Below, piece after piece: positions 30,240 to 39,186 of a stretch of DNA of 64,000 nucleotides; the first letter of the stretch is position 1, and every line of letters starts with the position of its first letter. The DNA is taken from positions 1 through 64,000 of the forward strand of contig DITS01000048.1 of assembly GCA_002422205.1 (NCBI GenBank). The letters are read 5' to 3'. The DNA is from Alphaproteobacteria bacterium UBA6178 (GTDB lineage Bacteria; Pseudomonadota; Alphaproteobacteria; Rickettsiales; UBA3002). The notes under the pieces were generated by a model, which was given only the letters and a program-made list of their open reading frames with translations, searched no databases and was not told the DNA's origin. The position numbers were made by a program, and so were the translations under genes.

Positions 30240-30934
30240 AACATATACTGATCGCAAGCCTGATTACCTTGCTGCCGATAACGGCACACGCCGATGACGT
30301 GGTGCGTATGATTACGGTGCAAGGACAAGCCCACCGTGATATGGTGCCGGATATGGCCAGCATTGATGTGACGGTGGAAAGCAAAAACCGCGAAGCAGCC
30401 ACCGCCAAAAAGGAGATGGATGCCAAGCTGGAAAAACTCTATGCGCTAAGCGCTAAAATGGGCATCGACAAAAAATACCTCAAAACCAATTATGCGTTGC
30501 TGCAGCCCAGCTATATTTACAATGAAGGCAAACAAATTTTCGAGCATTACCACGCGTTAACAGCCGTCAAAATCACCATCAAGGATATGAGCAAAACCGG
30601 CGAGCTGATGCAAGCGCTGGTGGGTGCCGGATTTGATAATATGGGTGGCCTGCAATATAGTGTGGATGATGAGCAGTCGGCCACGCAGGAGGTGATGCTG
30701 GAGGCGCTGGACAATGCGCGCGCAAAGGCCGAAAAGATGGCGAGCCGTATGAATGAAAAACTGGGGCGCGTATTGCAGATTTCTGAAGGCAGCGCACAGC
30801 ATGACCGCCCGCAGCCGATAATGATGCGTGCCGCAAAAGCCGAAGGCTTTGCCGCCGATGCCGCCATGGCCCCGCCTGCTGGCGAGCAGCGGATTAATGC
30901 CACTGCCACGGTGAGTTTTGAATTAAAAGATTAA
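30236..30934 (+). CDS. SIMPL (DUF541) domain periplasmic protein
   Basis: Exported 232-residue protein: signal peptide MKHILIASLITLLPITAHA, then a SIMPL/DUF541 domain starting ITVQGQAHRDMVPDMASIDVTVE and ending TATVSFEL. The central ARAKAEKMASRMNEKLGRV is the typical helix. Family members (for example E. coli YggE) are linked to oxidative stress protection or form periplasmic oligomers. It overlaps the RDD gene by 4 bases (ATGA) and stands 27 bases before pdhC. Confidence 0.9.
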   Translation: MKHILIASLITLLPITAHADDVVRMITVQGQAHRDMVPDMASIDVTVESKNREAATAKKEMDAKLEKLYALSAKMGIDKKYLKTNYALLQPSYIYNEGKQIFEHYHALTAVKITIKDMSKTGELMQALVGAGFDNMGGLQYSVDDEQSATQEVMLEALDNARAKAEKMASRMNEKLGRVLQISEGSAQHDRPQPIMMRAAKAEGFAADAAMAPPAGEQRINATATVSFELKD

Positions 30935-30961
30935 TGATGATTATTCGCACAAGAGGACACT

Positions 30962-32281
30962 ATGCCAATTGAAATTACCATGCCCGCACTCTCCCCGACC
31001 ATGACCGAGGGCAACCTCGCCAAATGGGTAAAAAAGGAGGGCGATAAAGTGTCAGCCGGTGATGTGATCGCCGAAATCGAAACCGACAAAGCAACGATGG
31101 AAGTCGAAGCCGTTGATGAAGGCGTGCTGGGTAAAATCGTCGTGGCCGCTGGCACTGAGGGCGTAAAGGTCAACGCGGTGATCGCGCTACTGCTGGCGGA
31201 GGGCGAGGACAAAAAAGCCATTGCGAATTGGAAACCCAAGGAAGAGCCGAAGGCGGCGAAGAGTTCAGAGTCCGGAGTTCAGAGTCCAGATAAGAAAAAA
31301 GATGCTGATGCACCTGCGACGGCAGCAGCGGCACCGGTGGCGCAGGCGACCAAAGCGCCGGACGTGCCGGTGAAAGCCGCAACGGGTGGACAGGTGCAAA
31401 GCGGCAGCCGCGCGAAGGCGTCGCCACTGGCGAAACGTCTGGCGGAGAAAAACAGCATTCATCTGGGACGTGTGCCCGGCACCGGCCCGCATGGGCGGAT
31501 CGTGAAATCGGACATTGAAGAAGCGCTCCTGCGCGGTGGCGCAGGTGGTGGCGCGGTACGCCGTCATCCGGTGGAGATGGTCAAGGTGCCGAATTCGTCG
31601 ATGCGTAAAACCGTGGCCAAACGTCTGACCGAATCCAAGCAACAGATTCCGCATTTTTACCTGACGGTGGAATGCGAGATCGATACACTGCTGAATGTAC
31701 GCGCGCAGCTGAACGCACAAGCCGAAGCCCGCGCGGGCAAGGGTAATCCGCCTGCGTATAAGGTGTCGGTGAATGATATGGTGATCAAGGCCGTGGCCTG
31801 TGCGCTGCGCGATAAGCCGGAGGCGAATGCATCATGGTATGACGATGCGATCATTCAGTATAACAATGTCGATGTGTCGGTGGCGGTGGCGATTGACGGC
31901 GGGCTGATTACGCCGATCGTGCGCAATGCGGATCAAAAGTCGTTGCCGCAGATTTCATCGGAAATGAAATCGCTGGCTGGCCGCGCCCGCAAAGGTGAGC
32001 TGAAGCCGGAAGAATATCAGGGCGGTGGATTCAGCATTTCTAATCTGGGCATGTATGGCATCCAGCAATTCGGCGCGATTGTGAACCCGCCGCAGGCGTG
32101 TATTTTAGCCATTGGCAGCGGCGAGGAAAAAGTCGTGCGCCGCAATGGTGAGTTTACCGTGGTGAATGTGATGAAGGTGACGTTGTCAGTGGATCACCGC
32201 GCGGTGGATGGTGCGCTCGGCGCGGAATATCTGCAGCTGTTTAAGCAATATATTGAGCAGCCGGTGTTGATGTTTGTGTAA
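30962..32281 (+). CDS. pdhC: Pyruvate dehydrogenase E2, dihydrolipoamide acetyltransferase
   Basis: Core of the pyruvate dehydrogenase complex. One lipoyl domain (1-80) with the lipoylated lysine in ETDKATMEVEA, a flexible Ala/Pro linker, an E3/E1-binding domain (about 140-180, ASPLAKRLAEKNSIHLGRVPGTGPHGRI), and the catalytic domain ending with SVDHRAVDGALGAEYL. The linker contains SSESGVQSPDKK, encoded by four GAGTTCA-type heptamers (31261-31288). A ribosome site (AGAGGA) precedes the ATG. Length 439 is normal. Confidence 0.97.
   Translation: MPIEITMPALSPTMTEGNLAKWVKKEGDKVSAGDVIAEIETDKATMEVEAVDEGVLGKIVVAAGTEGVKVNAVIALLLAEGEDKKAIANWKPKEEPKAAKSSESGVQSPDKKKDADAPATAAAAPVAQATKAPDVPVKAATGGQVQSGSRAKASPLAKRLAEKNSIHLGRVPGTGPHGRIVKSDIEEALLRGGAGGGAVRRHPVEMVKVPNSSMRKTVAKRLTESKQQIPHFYLTVECEIDTLLNVRAQLNAQAEARAGKGNPPAYKVSVNDMVIKAVACALRDKPEANASWYDDAIIQYNNVDVSVAVAIDGGLITPIVRNADQKSLPQISSEMKSLAGRARKGELKPEEYQGGGFSISNLGMYGIQQFGAIVNPPQACILAIGSGEEKVVRRNGEFTVVNVMKVTLSVDHRAVDGALGAEYLQLFKQYIEQPVLMFV
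31261..31288 (+). repeat. Four-unit heptamer array (GAGTTCA family) inside pdhC
   Basis: Units GAGTTCA, GAGTCCG, GAGTTCA, GAGTCCA are read directly, in frame, within the linker after the lipoyl domain. The same family and copy number occur in dapE at 5244-5271. Confidence 0.9.
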
Positions 32282-32290
32282 TAACCGTCA

Positions 32291-32388
32291 CCCCGTCGCA
32301 TGACGGGGTCTGGGCTTTAAGGCCGGATGCCGTGATGAACAAGGCATGACAAGAATTAAGATTCCCGCTTTTGCGGGAATGACGGGGT
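32291..32388. repeat. Composite hairpin repeats between pdhC and lpd
   Basis: CCCCGTC / GACGGGG hairpin with loop GCAT (32291-32308), a decayed ATGCCGTG...AAGGCAT pair, then ATTCCCGC / GCGGGAAT around TTTT (about 32361-32380). The order matches the truA-fmt element followed by the unrelated CCCGC family. It fills the 125-base spacer inside the pdh operon. Confidence 0.8.
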
Positions 32389-32406
32389 AAACGAGAAGGA
32401 AAAACG

Positions 32407-33807
32407 ATGACCGATAAATTTGATGTGGTGGTAATTGGTGGTGGTCCGGGTGGCTATGTGGCGGCGATTCGTGCGAGCCAGCTGGGCATGAAGGTGGCGC
32501 TTATTGAGCGCGAGCATCTGGGCGGGATCTGCCTGAACTGGGGCTGTATTCCGACCAAGGCGCTGCTGCGCAATGCGGAGATTTTCCATCTGCTGAACCA
32601 TCTCGATCAATATGGGATGAGCGCGAAAGAGGTGTCGTTTGATTTGAAAAAAGTGGTGAAACGCTCGCGTGATGTGTCGGCGCAGCTGACCAAAGGCATT
32701 GGCGCGCTGATGAAGAAAAACAAAGTGACCGTGTATGACGGGCATGGCGCACTGGCTGGCAAAGGCAAGGTGAGCGTGACGGGTGCGGATAAAAAGAAGA
32801 TCGCTGACGTCGAAGCCGCGCATATTATTTTGGCCACGGGCGCACGCGCACGCAGCCTGCCGGGCTTGGAGCCGGATGGTAAGCTGGTATGGACCTACCG
32901 TGAGGCGATGGTGCCGGATGTGATGCCGAAAAAACTGCTGGTGATCGGCTCCGGCGCGATTGGGTCAGAGTTTGCGAGTTTTTACCTGAATATGGGCGCG
33001 GATGTGACGCTGGTTGAGGTGATGGATCGCGTGGTGCCGGTGGAAGACGAAGAGATTTCCAAATTCGTGAAAAAATCATTTGAGTCACAAGGCATGAAAG
33101 TGTTGACCAGCACCAATGTGACCAAGCTCGACAAAAGCAAAACCAATGTGAAAGCGACGCTGAAAGATAAAGACGGCAAGGAGAAGGTGGAAACCTTTGA
33201 CCGCGTGATTTTGGCGGTGGGCATTGTGGGTAATGTCGAAGGCATCGGGCTGGAAGGCACCAAGGTGAAGGTGGAGAAAACACATATTATTGTCGATGAA
33301 TATTCGCAAACGCATGAAGCGGGTGTTTATGCGATTGGGGATTTGACGGGCGCACCGTGGCTGGCGCATAAGGCCAGCCATGAGGCGGTGATCTGCGTCG
33401 AAAAAATCGCTAAAAAAGACGTGCATCCGCTGAAAACGAATCTGATTCCGGGTTGCACCTATTGCCGCCCGCAGGTGGCAAGCGTGGGGCTGACGGAAAA
33501 AGCCGCCAAAGATAAGGGCTATGACATTAAGGTGGGTCGTTTCCCCTTCATCGGCAATGGCAAGGCGATTGCGCTGGGCGAGCCGGAAGGCATGGTGAAA
33601 ACCATTTTTGATGCCAAAACTGGTGAGCTGCTGGGCGCACATATGGTGGGCGCGGAAGTGACCGAGATGATTCAGGGCTATGCGATTGCCATGACGATGG
33701 AAGGCACGGAAGCCGATTTGATGCACACCGTGTTCCCGCACCCGACGCTGTCAGAGATGATGCATGAGTCGGTGCTCGATGCGTATGGCAAAGTGATTCA
33801 CATGTGA
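32407..33807 (+). CDS. lpd: Dihydrolipoyl dehydrogenase (E3)
   Basis: Flavoprotein that reoxidises the E2 dihydrolipoamide and reduces NAD. FAD motif VVVIGGGPGGYVAAIRA, redox disulfide in GGICLNWGCIPTKALL, NAD motif VIGSGAIGSEFASF, second FAD motif YAIGDLTGAPWLAHKASHE, and the C-terminal active-site HTVFPHPTLSE. Length 466. A ribosome site (AGAAGGA) precedes the ATG. It ends the pdh cluster. Confidence 0.97.
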   Translation: MTDKFDVVVIGGGPGGYVAAIRASQLGMKVALIEREHLGGICLNWGCIPTKALLRNAEIFHLLNHLDQYGMSAKEVSFDLKKVVKRSRDVSAQLTKGIGALMKKNKVTVYDGHGALAGKGKVSVTGADKKKIADVEAAHIILATGARARSLPGLEPDGKLVWTYREAMVPDVMPKKLLVIGSGAIGSEFASFYLNMGADVTLVEVMDRVVPVEDEEISKFVKKSFESQGMKVLTSTNVTKLDKSKTNVKATLKDKDGKEKVETFDRVILAVGIVGNVEGIGLEGTKVKVEKTHIIVDEYSQTHEAGVYAIGDLTGAPWLAHKASHEAVICVEKIAKKDVHPLKTNLIPGCTYCRPQVASVGLTEKAAKDKGYDIKVGRFPFIGNGKAIALGEPEGMVKTIFDAKTGELLGAHMVGAEVTEMIQGYAIAMTMEGTEADLMHTVFPHPTLSEMMHESVLDAYGKVIHM

Positions 33808-33960
33808 TGACAGCAAATAGCTGATTTACAATGATTTGTTCTTGTTGTGATCGTAGATATTAAAAATGTACAATATTCAAGTGGTGATGGCGTTCCTTTT
33901 CTTGTTAATAGCAGCGCTTTCTCGTTGCGCCATACGAAGCCCTAGTGTATGTAAGTTTGT

Positions 33961-34200
33961 ATGGATGAGAATATAACTGAATCAGATCGTCAGAAATTCA
34001 TCCGCCTAGCGAATAGGCGAGTGAATAATGCAATCAAGCATATTCGGCTGATCGGTAACCTATCAAACACATCTAATTATGACTACACAGACGAGCATGT
34101 AGACAAAATATTCGCCATGCTGCGGCATGAAGTAGAAGAATCTTATAAATGCTTCGAAAGTAAGAAAAAGGTAAAACCTTCCTTTAGCTTGGAAGAATAG
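33961..34200 (+). CDS. Small conserved-looking hypothetical protein
   Basis: A 79-residue charged, soluble, mostly helical product (RLANRRVNNAIKHIRLIGNLSN then YDYTDEHVDKIFAMLRHEVEE). The pattern of a basic helix, an LIGNLSN turn and a second amphipathic helix resembles small hypothetical proteins in other bacteria, but I cannot name a function. The spacer from lpd (153 bases) is AT-richer and shows no repeat. No strong ribosome site is seen. Confidence 0.65.
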   Translation: MDENITESDRQKFIRLANRRVNNAIKHIRLIGNLSNTSNYDYTDEHVDKIFAMLRHEVEESYKCFESKKKVKPSFSLEE

Positions 34201-34358
34201 ACCGAAGAGTTTTGCTGGGGGTCACTCTGAAGCAACCCCCAGCAATTCACCTTCAGCAAAAGAGTGAAAGTGAACGTGAGACTTCCTTTTTATCACTCTT
34301 CTTCTGTAGGTGCAACACTGTTGCTTCTGTGTTTAACGCCAGACAGAAGGAGTTATCT

Positions 34359-34565
34359 ATGGCAAAGTACTACGTTAATAAAAACGCACAATATAATGGG
34401 GATCATGAGGTGCATGCCTCGTCATGCTCATGGCTACCCGCTCCCGAAAACCGCATATATTTGGGTGAACACGACTCATGCCATGCGGCCGTGCGTGAGG
34501 CAAAAAAACATTATCATCAATCTAATGGGTGTTATTATTGTTGTACCCCATGTCATACGAGTTAA
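34359..34565 (+). CDS. Small Cys/His-rich protein ending CHTS
   Basis: A 68-residue protein with a strong ribosome site (AAGGAG) 6 bases before the ATG. It opens AKYYVNKNAQYNGDHEVHASSCSWLP and closes with GCYYCCTPCHTS, giving five cysteines and several histidines, a likely small metal-binding fold. I have an impression of similar small proteins in unrelated bacteria, but no known function. A strong terminator follows 30 bases after the stop, so it is an independent, probably well-expressed unit. Confidence 0.78.
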   Translation: MAKYYVNKNAQYNGDHEVHASSCSWLPAPENRIYLGEHDSCHAAVREAKKHYHQSNGCYYCCTPCHTS

Positions 34566-34594
34566 CAGTATCTAATACTGTTATACAAAGTGAA

Positions 34595-34620
34595 GGGCGC
34601 TGTGGTTACAGCGCCCTTTT
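34595..34620 (+). terminator. Rho-independent terminator
   Basis: Perfect 9-bp stem GGGCGCTGT / ACAGCGCCC around GGTT, followed by TTTT, downstream of the small Cys/His protein gene. Confidence 0.92.
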
Positions 34621-34712
34621 ATGTTTTAGCGCACCATCAGCTGTTGGCTTAGGCTTAGCTTAGCGCGCCGAGGAAGCGGTAGATAATTGTAACCGTATTG
34701 GGTGACGGTTTA

Positions 34713-35396
34713 ATGAAGGTAGCGCATGAAATGAGCCATAAGATCTGCTATACTCCACAAATGCGCCCGATATTTTTTCGTAGTGTTTACTCGGAAAAGG
34801 AAGTCGATGCCTGTTTCGACGAGCTGATTCATGCCTCGCTCGAAGAGCAGGATAAAATTGAAGTGGCGTGCCTGATTCAATATTTCGCGATTCTCAAATC
34901 GCACGGGCTGTTCAGCTTTCCGGTGGATTTTATCAAGAACCGGCAGGGCGAGGGGCCGGACTTTACCATTTGCAATGACAGCGGGTTGTTTGGTGTGGAG
35001 ATGACCAAGGTTACCACATCCGATTTTCAGGTGTGGCTGAAGAAAAGCCTCAATTACCGGCGCATTAATGACATTAAGGACTATCAGGACTATCGCCCCG
35101 AACAGCGGGTGAGTGATTTGGCGATGGTGCGGGTGCAAAAGAAAAATTACAAGCTACCCAATTATTATGGCGCGGTGCCGGAGATGGAAGCCTGCGATTT
35201 GGTGCTGGAGGAAAATGGCGATTGCTGCCTGCATACTGAAGTGCTGATGGAGCTGATGCAGGACAAGATTGCCAAGCTACGCTTCCAGAAATTCCGCACT
35301 ATTTCGATGATTTCAGGCTCGGTGCTTTATTATGGGATTAACACCGCCGATGCGGCTATTTTGAGAGCGCCTGAATTCGAGCGCACCAAGGCTTAA
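34713..35396 (+). CDS. Hypothetical protein with nuclease-like motif
   Basis: Unrecognised soluble protein of about 227 residues. The segment GEGPDFTICN, followed by GLFGVEMTKVTTSD, has the spacing of a PD-(D/E)xK core (Asp, then Glu-x-Thr/Lys on the next strand), which could make it a nuclease or a nuclease-derived fold; this is a weak inference. Several starts are possible: ATG 34713, ATG 34731 or ATG 34761. Its stop codon overlaps that of the convergent COQ9-family gene in TTAA. Confidence 0.62.
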   Translation: MKVAHEMSHKICYTPQMRPIFFRSVYSEKEVDACFDELIHASLEEQDKIEVACLIQYFAILKSHGLFSFPVDFIKNRQGEGPDFTICNDSGLFGVEMTKVTTSDFQVWLKKSLNYRRINDIKDYQDYRPEQRVSDLAMVRVQKKNYKLPNYYGAVPEMEACDLVLEENGDCCLHTEVLMELMQDKIAKLRFQKFRTISMISGSVLYYGINTADAAILRAPEFERTKA

Positions 35397-35989
35397 GCCG
35401 TTTTGCCAAACCAGCTTTTGATTTTGAATTTAGCTTTTTGGATTTGCATCACATTGTCGATACGGCGGTGAAGGAAAGCTTGGGTTTCGGTTAAATCGGG
35501 CGAATCATCATCGAGCCAGACATAGAGCGTGCTGGCATAGATTTTGGCAAGCAGGGCGCGCTTGGTGTAGAAATTAAAATCAGTAGAGTTGTCGCCGCAG
35601 GCGCGCCACATCGCATCCACCGTGCGATAGGCAGAATGCAGCAAAGCGGGGGCATTCCAAGGCAGGGCATAGAAGGCCAGCGCGCGGCGGATGGCCTCGC
35701 GGTGGGGCTGGTTTTGGCGTAAGCGCACCATGACGGCAGCGGCAATGCGATCACGGATTTTCATCTCAGTAAGGGTGTAATCTTGCTCGAGCGATTGCAC
35801 CATATTGGCATCGGCCTCGGCGGTGAAATAATCGAGGCATTCCATTACACCTTTGGGAAAGGCCCGTTGTGCATCGGCACGCGGCAGACCAATGGATTCG
35901 GCGGCTTTCTCGAGCGTAGCCATGCTCCAGCCGTCAAACACAATGTTGGGCAGCGCGGCATGCAGAATACAATGTTGCAGATCGGACAT
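35393..35989 (-). CDS. COQ9 family protein
   Basis: A 198-residue protein of the COQ9 family, which in mitochondria is a lipid-binding partner of the ubiquinone hydroxylase COQ7. Typical features are ILHAALPNIVFDGWSMATLEKAA at the N-terminus, KIRDRIAAAVMVRL in the middle and TDFNFYTKRALLAKIYAST followed by FLHRRIDNVM near the end. The N-terminus has a TetR-like helix pattern. The ATG at 35989 is preferred over the longer frame to 36034. It follows the histidine kinase gene and meets its convergent neighbour with a 4-base stop overlap. Confidence 0.88.
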   Translation of the reverse strand: MSDLQHCILHAALPNIVFDGWSMATLEKAAESIGLPRADAQRAFPKGVMECLDYFTAEADANMVQSLEQDYTLTEMKIRDRIAAAVMVRLRQNQPHREAIRRALAFYALPWNAPALLHSAYRTVDAMWRACGDNSTDFNFYTKRALLAKIYASTLYVWLDDDSPDLTETQAFLHRRIDNVMQIQKAKFKIKSWFGKTA

Positions 35990-36040
35990 GGGGTTTAATG
36001 TATGCGATGCGATGCCGGAGTGCAAGGCGCGCAAAAAGCG

Positions 36041-37303
36041 CTAGGCCAGTTCTTTTTTGGCTTTGGGTTTGACTCGGGCAGATAAGCTGAGAATACGCGC
36101 AGGCGGTAATTGCATGGTCACGATGGTGCCGTGTTGAGCCACGCTTTCGATGGTGAGGCGGCCACCATGCAGCTCGGCAAATTCCTTGGCAATGGACAGG
36201 CCCAGCCCGACATTGCCGATATCGGTGGAATAATAAGGCTGCCGCGCTTGCAGCGCTTGCTGGATATTGCGCAGCTGGCCGGGAGCAATGCCGCAGCCTT
36301 TGTCTTGTATGCTTAAAAACAACCCGTCGCGCATCGAGGCATTGGCGCGAATATGCACGCTTTCGCCGATGGCGGAATGACGAATCGCATTGGTGAGCAA
36401 ATGATTGATGATATGAATCAGCTTGGCGCGATCGCCCTGCAGCACCAATTGCGGCACCTGAATGTCTTGTGCAATGCTGACCGAGCGCGCAAATGCCGTA
36501 TGGCTGCTCATTTCCAATGAGGCATGGATAATATCGCATAAATTCAGCGGTTCTTCATGCAGCTTGGCGCAATGCGCATCGATGTTCGAAATTTCGATCA
36601 AATCATTGATTTTGGTGAGCAGGTCTTCGCCGCTTTCGCGGATATAGGTGAGGTATTCGAGCGCCTGTTGTGGCTCCATTTTGGCGGGACCCTCGAGCAT
36701 TTGCGCAAAGCCTAAAATAGCATTCAGCGGGGTGCGCAGCTCATGGCTCATGCTGGAGAGGAATGAGGCACGGCTTTGCGTGGCATGTGCCGATTCGCGC
36801 AAGGCGGCGGCAGCCGTGTCTTGCAATTGGCGCTGCTGCGTGATGTCGCATACCAGCACCGAGACACTGCGCTGATGATGGGCAGGCATGGGAATCAGCG
36901 TGAGTTGCTGCCAGCTCCAATAGCCATCACCACGCGCAATCTGGCATTCGATGGTGACATGGTCGATGGTTTCGCATGGGTCGGGTGAGAATAAATCGGC
37001 CAGCGCCAGATCAAATTCGCGGCGGCTGTCGGGATGCATGGATTCTTCCCAATGATTGCTCATGCAATCGGATGGCATTTGGCCGGTGACCTTCGTCCAG
37101 TTATCGGAAAAATGATGGAAGCCTTCGCCCTCGGACCACACGCAGCAGGCTTGCAGCCCATGCTGGGCAAGCGAGTGCATGTGCGCCTGAGCAGGGGCAG
37201 AAGCAGATGACGTTATTTGTTTATCCTGTTCGTCTGACACGCCCGCCATGCCCAAGGCGAAGGGCATAAACGGATTATACGCAGACATTAACCACCAAAC
37301 CAT
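36041..37303 (-). CDS. PAS-domain sensor histidine kinase
   Basis: A 420-residue soluble kinase with no clear membrane helix. A PAS domain (about 45-165, PAS_3-like with YWSWQQLTLIPM and DITQQRQLQ) is followed by HisKA with the phospho-acceptor in FLSSMSHELRTPLNAILGFAQ and by an ATPase domain with N box NHLLTNAIRHS, G1 DKGCGIAPG and G2 NVGLGLSIAKEFAELHGG. No receiver domain and no adjacent response regulator gene are present, so it is an orphan kinase here. Two ATGs near the N-terminus (37303, 37285) are possible. Confidence 0.9.
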   Translation of the reverse strand: MVWWLMSAYNPFMPFALGMAGVSDEQDKQITSSASAPAQAHMHSLAQHGLQACCVWSEGEGFHHFSDNWTKVTGQMPSDCMSNHWEESMHPDSRREFDLALADLFSPDPCETIDHVTIECQIARGDGYWSWQQLTLIPMPAHHQRSVSVLVCDITQQRQLQDTAAAALRESAHATQSRASFLSSMSHELRTPLNAILGFAQMLEGPAKMEPQQALEYLTYIRESGEDLLTKINDLIEISNIDAHCAKLHEEPLNLCDIIHASLEMSSHTAFARSVSIAQDIQVPQLVLQGDRAKLIHIINHLLTNAIRHSAIGESVHIRANASMRDGLFLSIQDKGCGIAPGQLRNIQQALQARQPYYSTDIGNVGLGLSIAKEFAELHGGRLTIESVAQHGTIVTMQLPPARILSLSARVKPKAKKELA

Positions 37304-37507
37304 ACCAACCTCTTATGTGCGCACATTTTGTGCTGCATTCTTACGCTTGCCGGTATGATCTTTTTGCTTATTTATCCAAACACAATGCCCAGTATAAATG
37401 GCGCAGGGCCGGTCGCCACAAAAAAACAATGATATTGATGAGGTTTAAGGGATTTATTCACAGAGAGGGGGACAAGTTGTGGCCAAAATGGCACGAAATA
37501 TGGATTC

Positions 37508-38803
37508 CTAGTGCTGAGCTGATGGAGTTTGTTCAGGGTTGATAGCTTTTGGTGGAGTGCGCGGTGCCGGGAGGGCTTCCGGTAATTCGGGGATAACGTC
37601 GAGGGACTTCGTGACAGAAAAGGCCACAGTCGAATCGGGCTCGTTCACCATTGCTGAGGCGTAACTGCCTAGACCTATGCCAATGCTGTGTACATTAAGT
37701 TTTGCTATGACTTGTACCCCATCGGCGGTGATCTCCGGTGTGGTGGAGCCATTGCAAGAGACACCGAGAGATATCAGTTTATCCCTGATGGCGGTAAACT
37801 CGTTCAGTATGGCCGCTGCACTGACATCTGTTGCAGGCGTAACCGTTATTGTGCCGTCTGGTGATCGCTCTGCCTCGCCCAGCAGTTTGAACGTGTCATT
37901 AAGGACGGCGGATTTGCCGTTGTATCCGTTGCGCTCCGCATAAAGATCAATCCTCTCCTCTTTACCGCCACTGCCAGCCACACTAAGCACGACTTCGCTG
38001 TAGCGCTGATCATGTGGCCACCGCACATGCGACTGCGCCTTATAAAAAAGAGGGCGACTAGAGGTGCAGGCGAGGGGGCCAACACTAAAGGTTTGACCCG
38101 CTGGCATATTTCCATTGATATAAATGGAATCGGAATCCTCCTTTTGCTGGAGGTGAATTTGTGAAACACCAGTACCTTGCGCACTTTGTGTCACATACGA
38201 TGTGGTATGGACGACACGATGCATAATCTCAGGCTTTTCTTCGGACTGAATTGAAAGGATGCGGTTTCTTGGATTATCTTGCCAGTGCATGACTTCCGAT
38301 GCTCCTACATCGTTATCTAGCACAAAGTCACCGAGGTTGGTGCGTACAATCAATACGGCATGAGTCTTTGGGATTGCCAGCAGAGAGTTATCTGAATCGG
38401 TATAGGCGAGCAATACGGATTCCGGTGGAAAGCCTGCCTCGATGAGGTCTTTTTGTTTCTGTAGGGCGAAATCCTCACAGTCACCTTTCCAATCATTAGC
38501 GGCAAGCGTTTGGTGGCGGTCGCCTAAGATTCTGTCCCCTTCGCCCGGGTCCGAAACATAGGTTCCGCGCGCATTAACAGCAGCATTAATGCGTGTAATG
38601 GTAGCCCAACGCTCTGGCGTTAAAGCAAGGGATGTGGCCTGCTGCCCACGCGCTTCGTATAGATAACGCGTATCTTCTCTTTCAAGAAACATCTCAAGCT
38701 CTAAAGAAGGAACTATCTTTTTACTGCTCCAAATATGAGGGTGAGCAGAAGTTGGAAAAGGCTGAGTGGTACCCACGGGTTCAGGCCTGATAGGTGGAGA
38801 CAT
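37508..38803 (-). CDS. Transglutaminase-like cysteine peptidase (BTLCP family) with long C-terminal extension
   Basis: The N-terminal ~200 residues match the bacterial transglutaminase-like cysteine proteinase family (LapG-type): GDCEDFALQKQKDLIEAGFP with the catalytic Cys, KTHAVLIVRTNLGDFVLDN with the catalytic His and Asp. The remaining ~230 residues are unrelated to anything I recognise and look beta-rich. No signal peptide is seen, unlike secreted family members, so the true start or the export route is unclear. No LapD or LapA partner is adjacent, though the RTX protein at 50699 could be a surface substrate elsewhere in the window. Confidence 0.8.
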   Translation of the reverse strand: MSPPIRPEPVGTTQPFPTSAHPHIWSSKKIVPSLELEMFLEREDTRYLYEARGQQATSLALTPERWATITRINAAVNARGTYVSDPGEGDRILGDRHQTLAANDWKGDCEDFALQKQKDLIEAGFPPESVLLAYTDSDNSLLAIPKTHAVLIVRTNLGDFVLDNDVGASEVMHWQDNPRNRILSIQSEEKPEIMHRVVHTTSYVTQSAQGTGVSQIHLQQKEDSDSIYINGNMPAGQTFSVGPLACTSSRPLFYKAQSHVRWPHDQRYSEVVLSVAGSGGKEERIDLYAERNGYNGKSAVLNDTFKLLGEAERSPDGTITVTPATDVSAAAILNEFTAIRDKLISLGVSCNGSTTPEITADGVQVIAKLNVHSIGIGLGSYASAMVNEPDSTVAFSVTKSLDVIPELPEALPAPRTPPKAINPEQTPSAQH

Positions 38804-38874
38804 CTATCTGCTCGCTATTTAGTTTATTATCCAAAATACTAACAGAGATGTTTTTAAATTATATTAATATTAAT

Positions 38875-39129
38875 TTAATCGCTTAATAATTCGTCTAATT
38901 CACCCTTACGGTCAAGGGCCGCTAAATCGTCAAAACCACCGATATGGCGATCCCCAATAAAGATTTGTGGCACCGTCTGACGACCACCGGCACGTTCAAT
39001 CATTTTACGGCGTTCCGTATCATCAGATACGTCGACTTCGTTATATTTCTGGCCTTTTTGTTTGAGCAAATTTTTGGCGCGTACACAATAGGGACAGATA
39101 GGGGTAGAATAAATAGTGATATCAGGCAT
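38875..39129 (-). CDS. grxC: Glutaredoxin 3
   Basis: Glutathione-dependent thiol-disulfide oxidoreductase of 84 residues. Active site CPYC in YSTPICPYCVRAKNLL, cis-proline in RQTVPQIFIGD and the glutathione-binding GGFDDLAAL. A ribosome site (AAGGAGG in gene sense) precedes the ATG. It stands alone between the BTLCP gene and a short spacer. Confidence 0.95.
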   Translation of the reverse strand: MPDITIYSTPICPYCVRAKNLLKQKGQKYNEVDVSDDTERRKMIERAGGRQTVPQIFIGDRHIGGFDDLAALDRKGELDELLSD

Positions 39130-39186
39130 AAGCCCTCCTTATGCTTAAGCATATAGGAAAATATTCGGCTTGATTCAAGTCAGTAA

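Noticed and set aside
37315..37542. Plus-strand frame of 75 residues between the histidine kinase and the BTLCP gene
   Set aside because: It overlaps the end of the well-supported BTLCP gene, has no ribosome site and no recognisable pattern.
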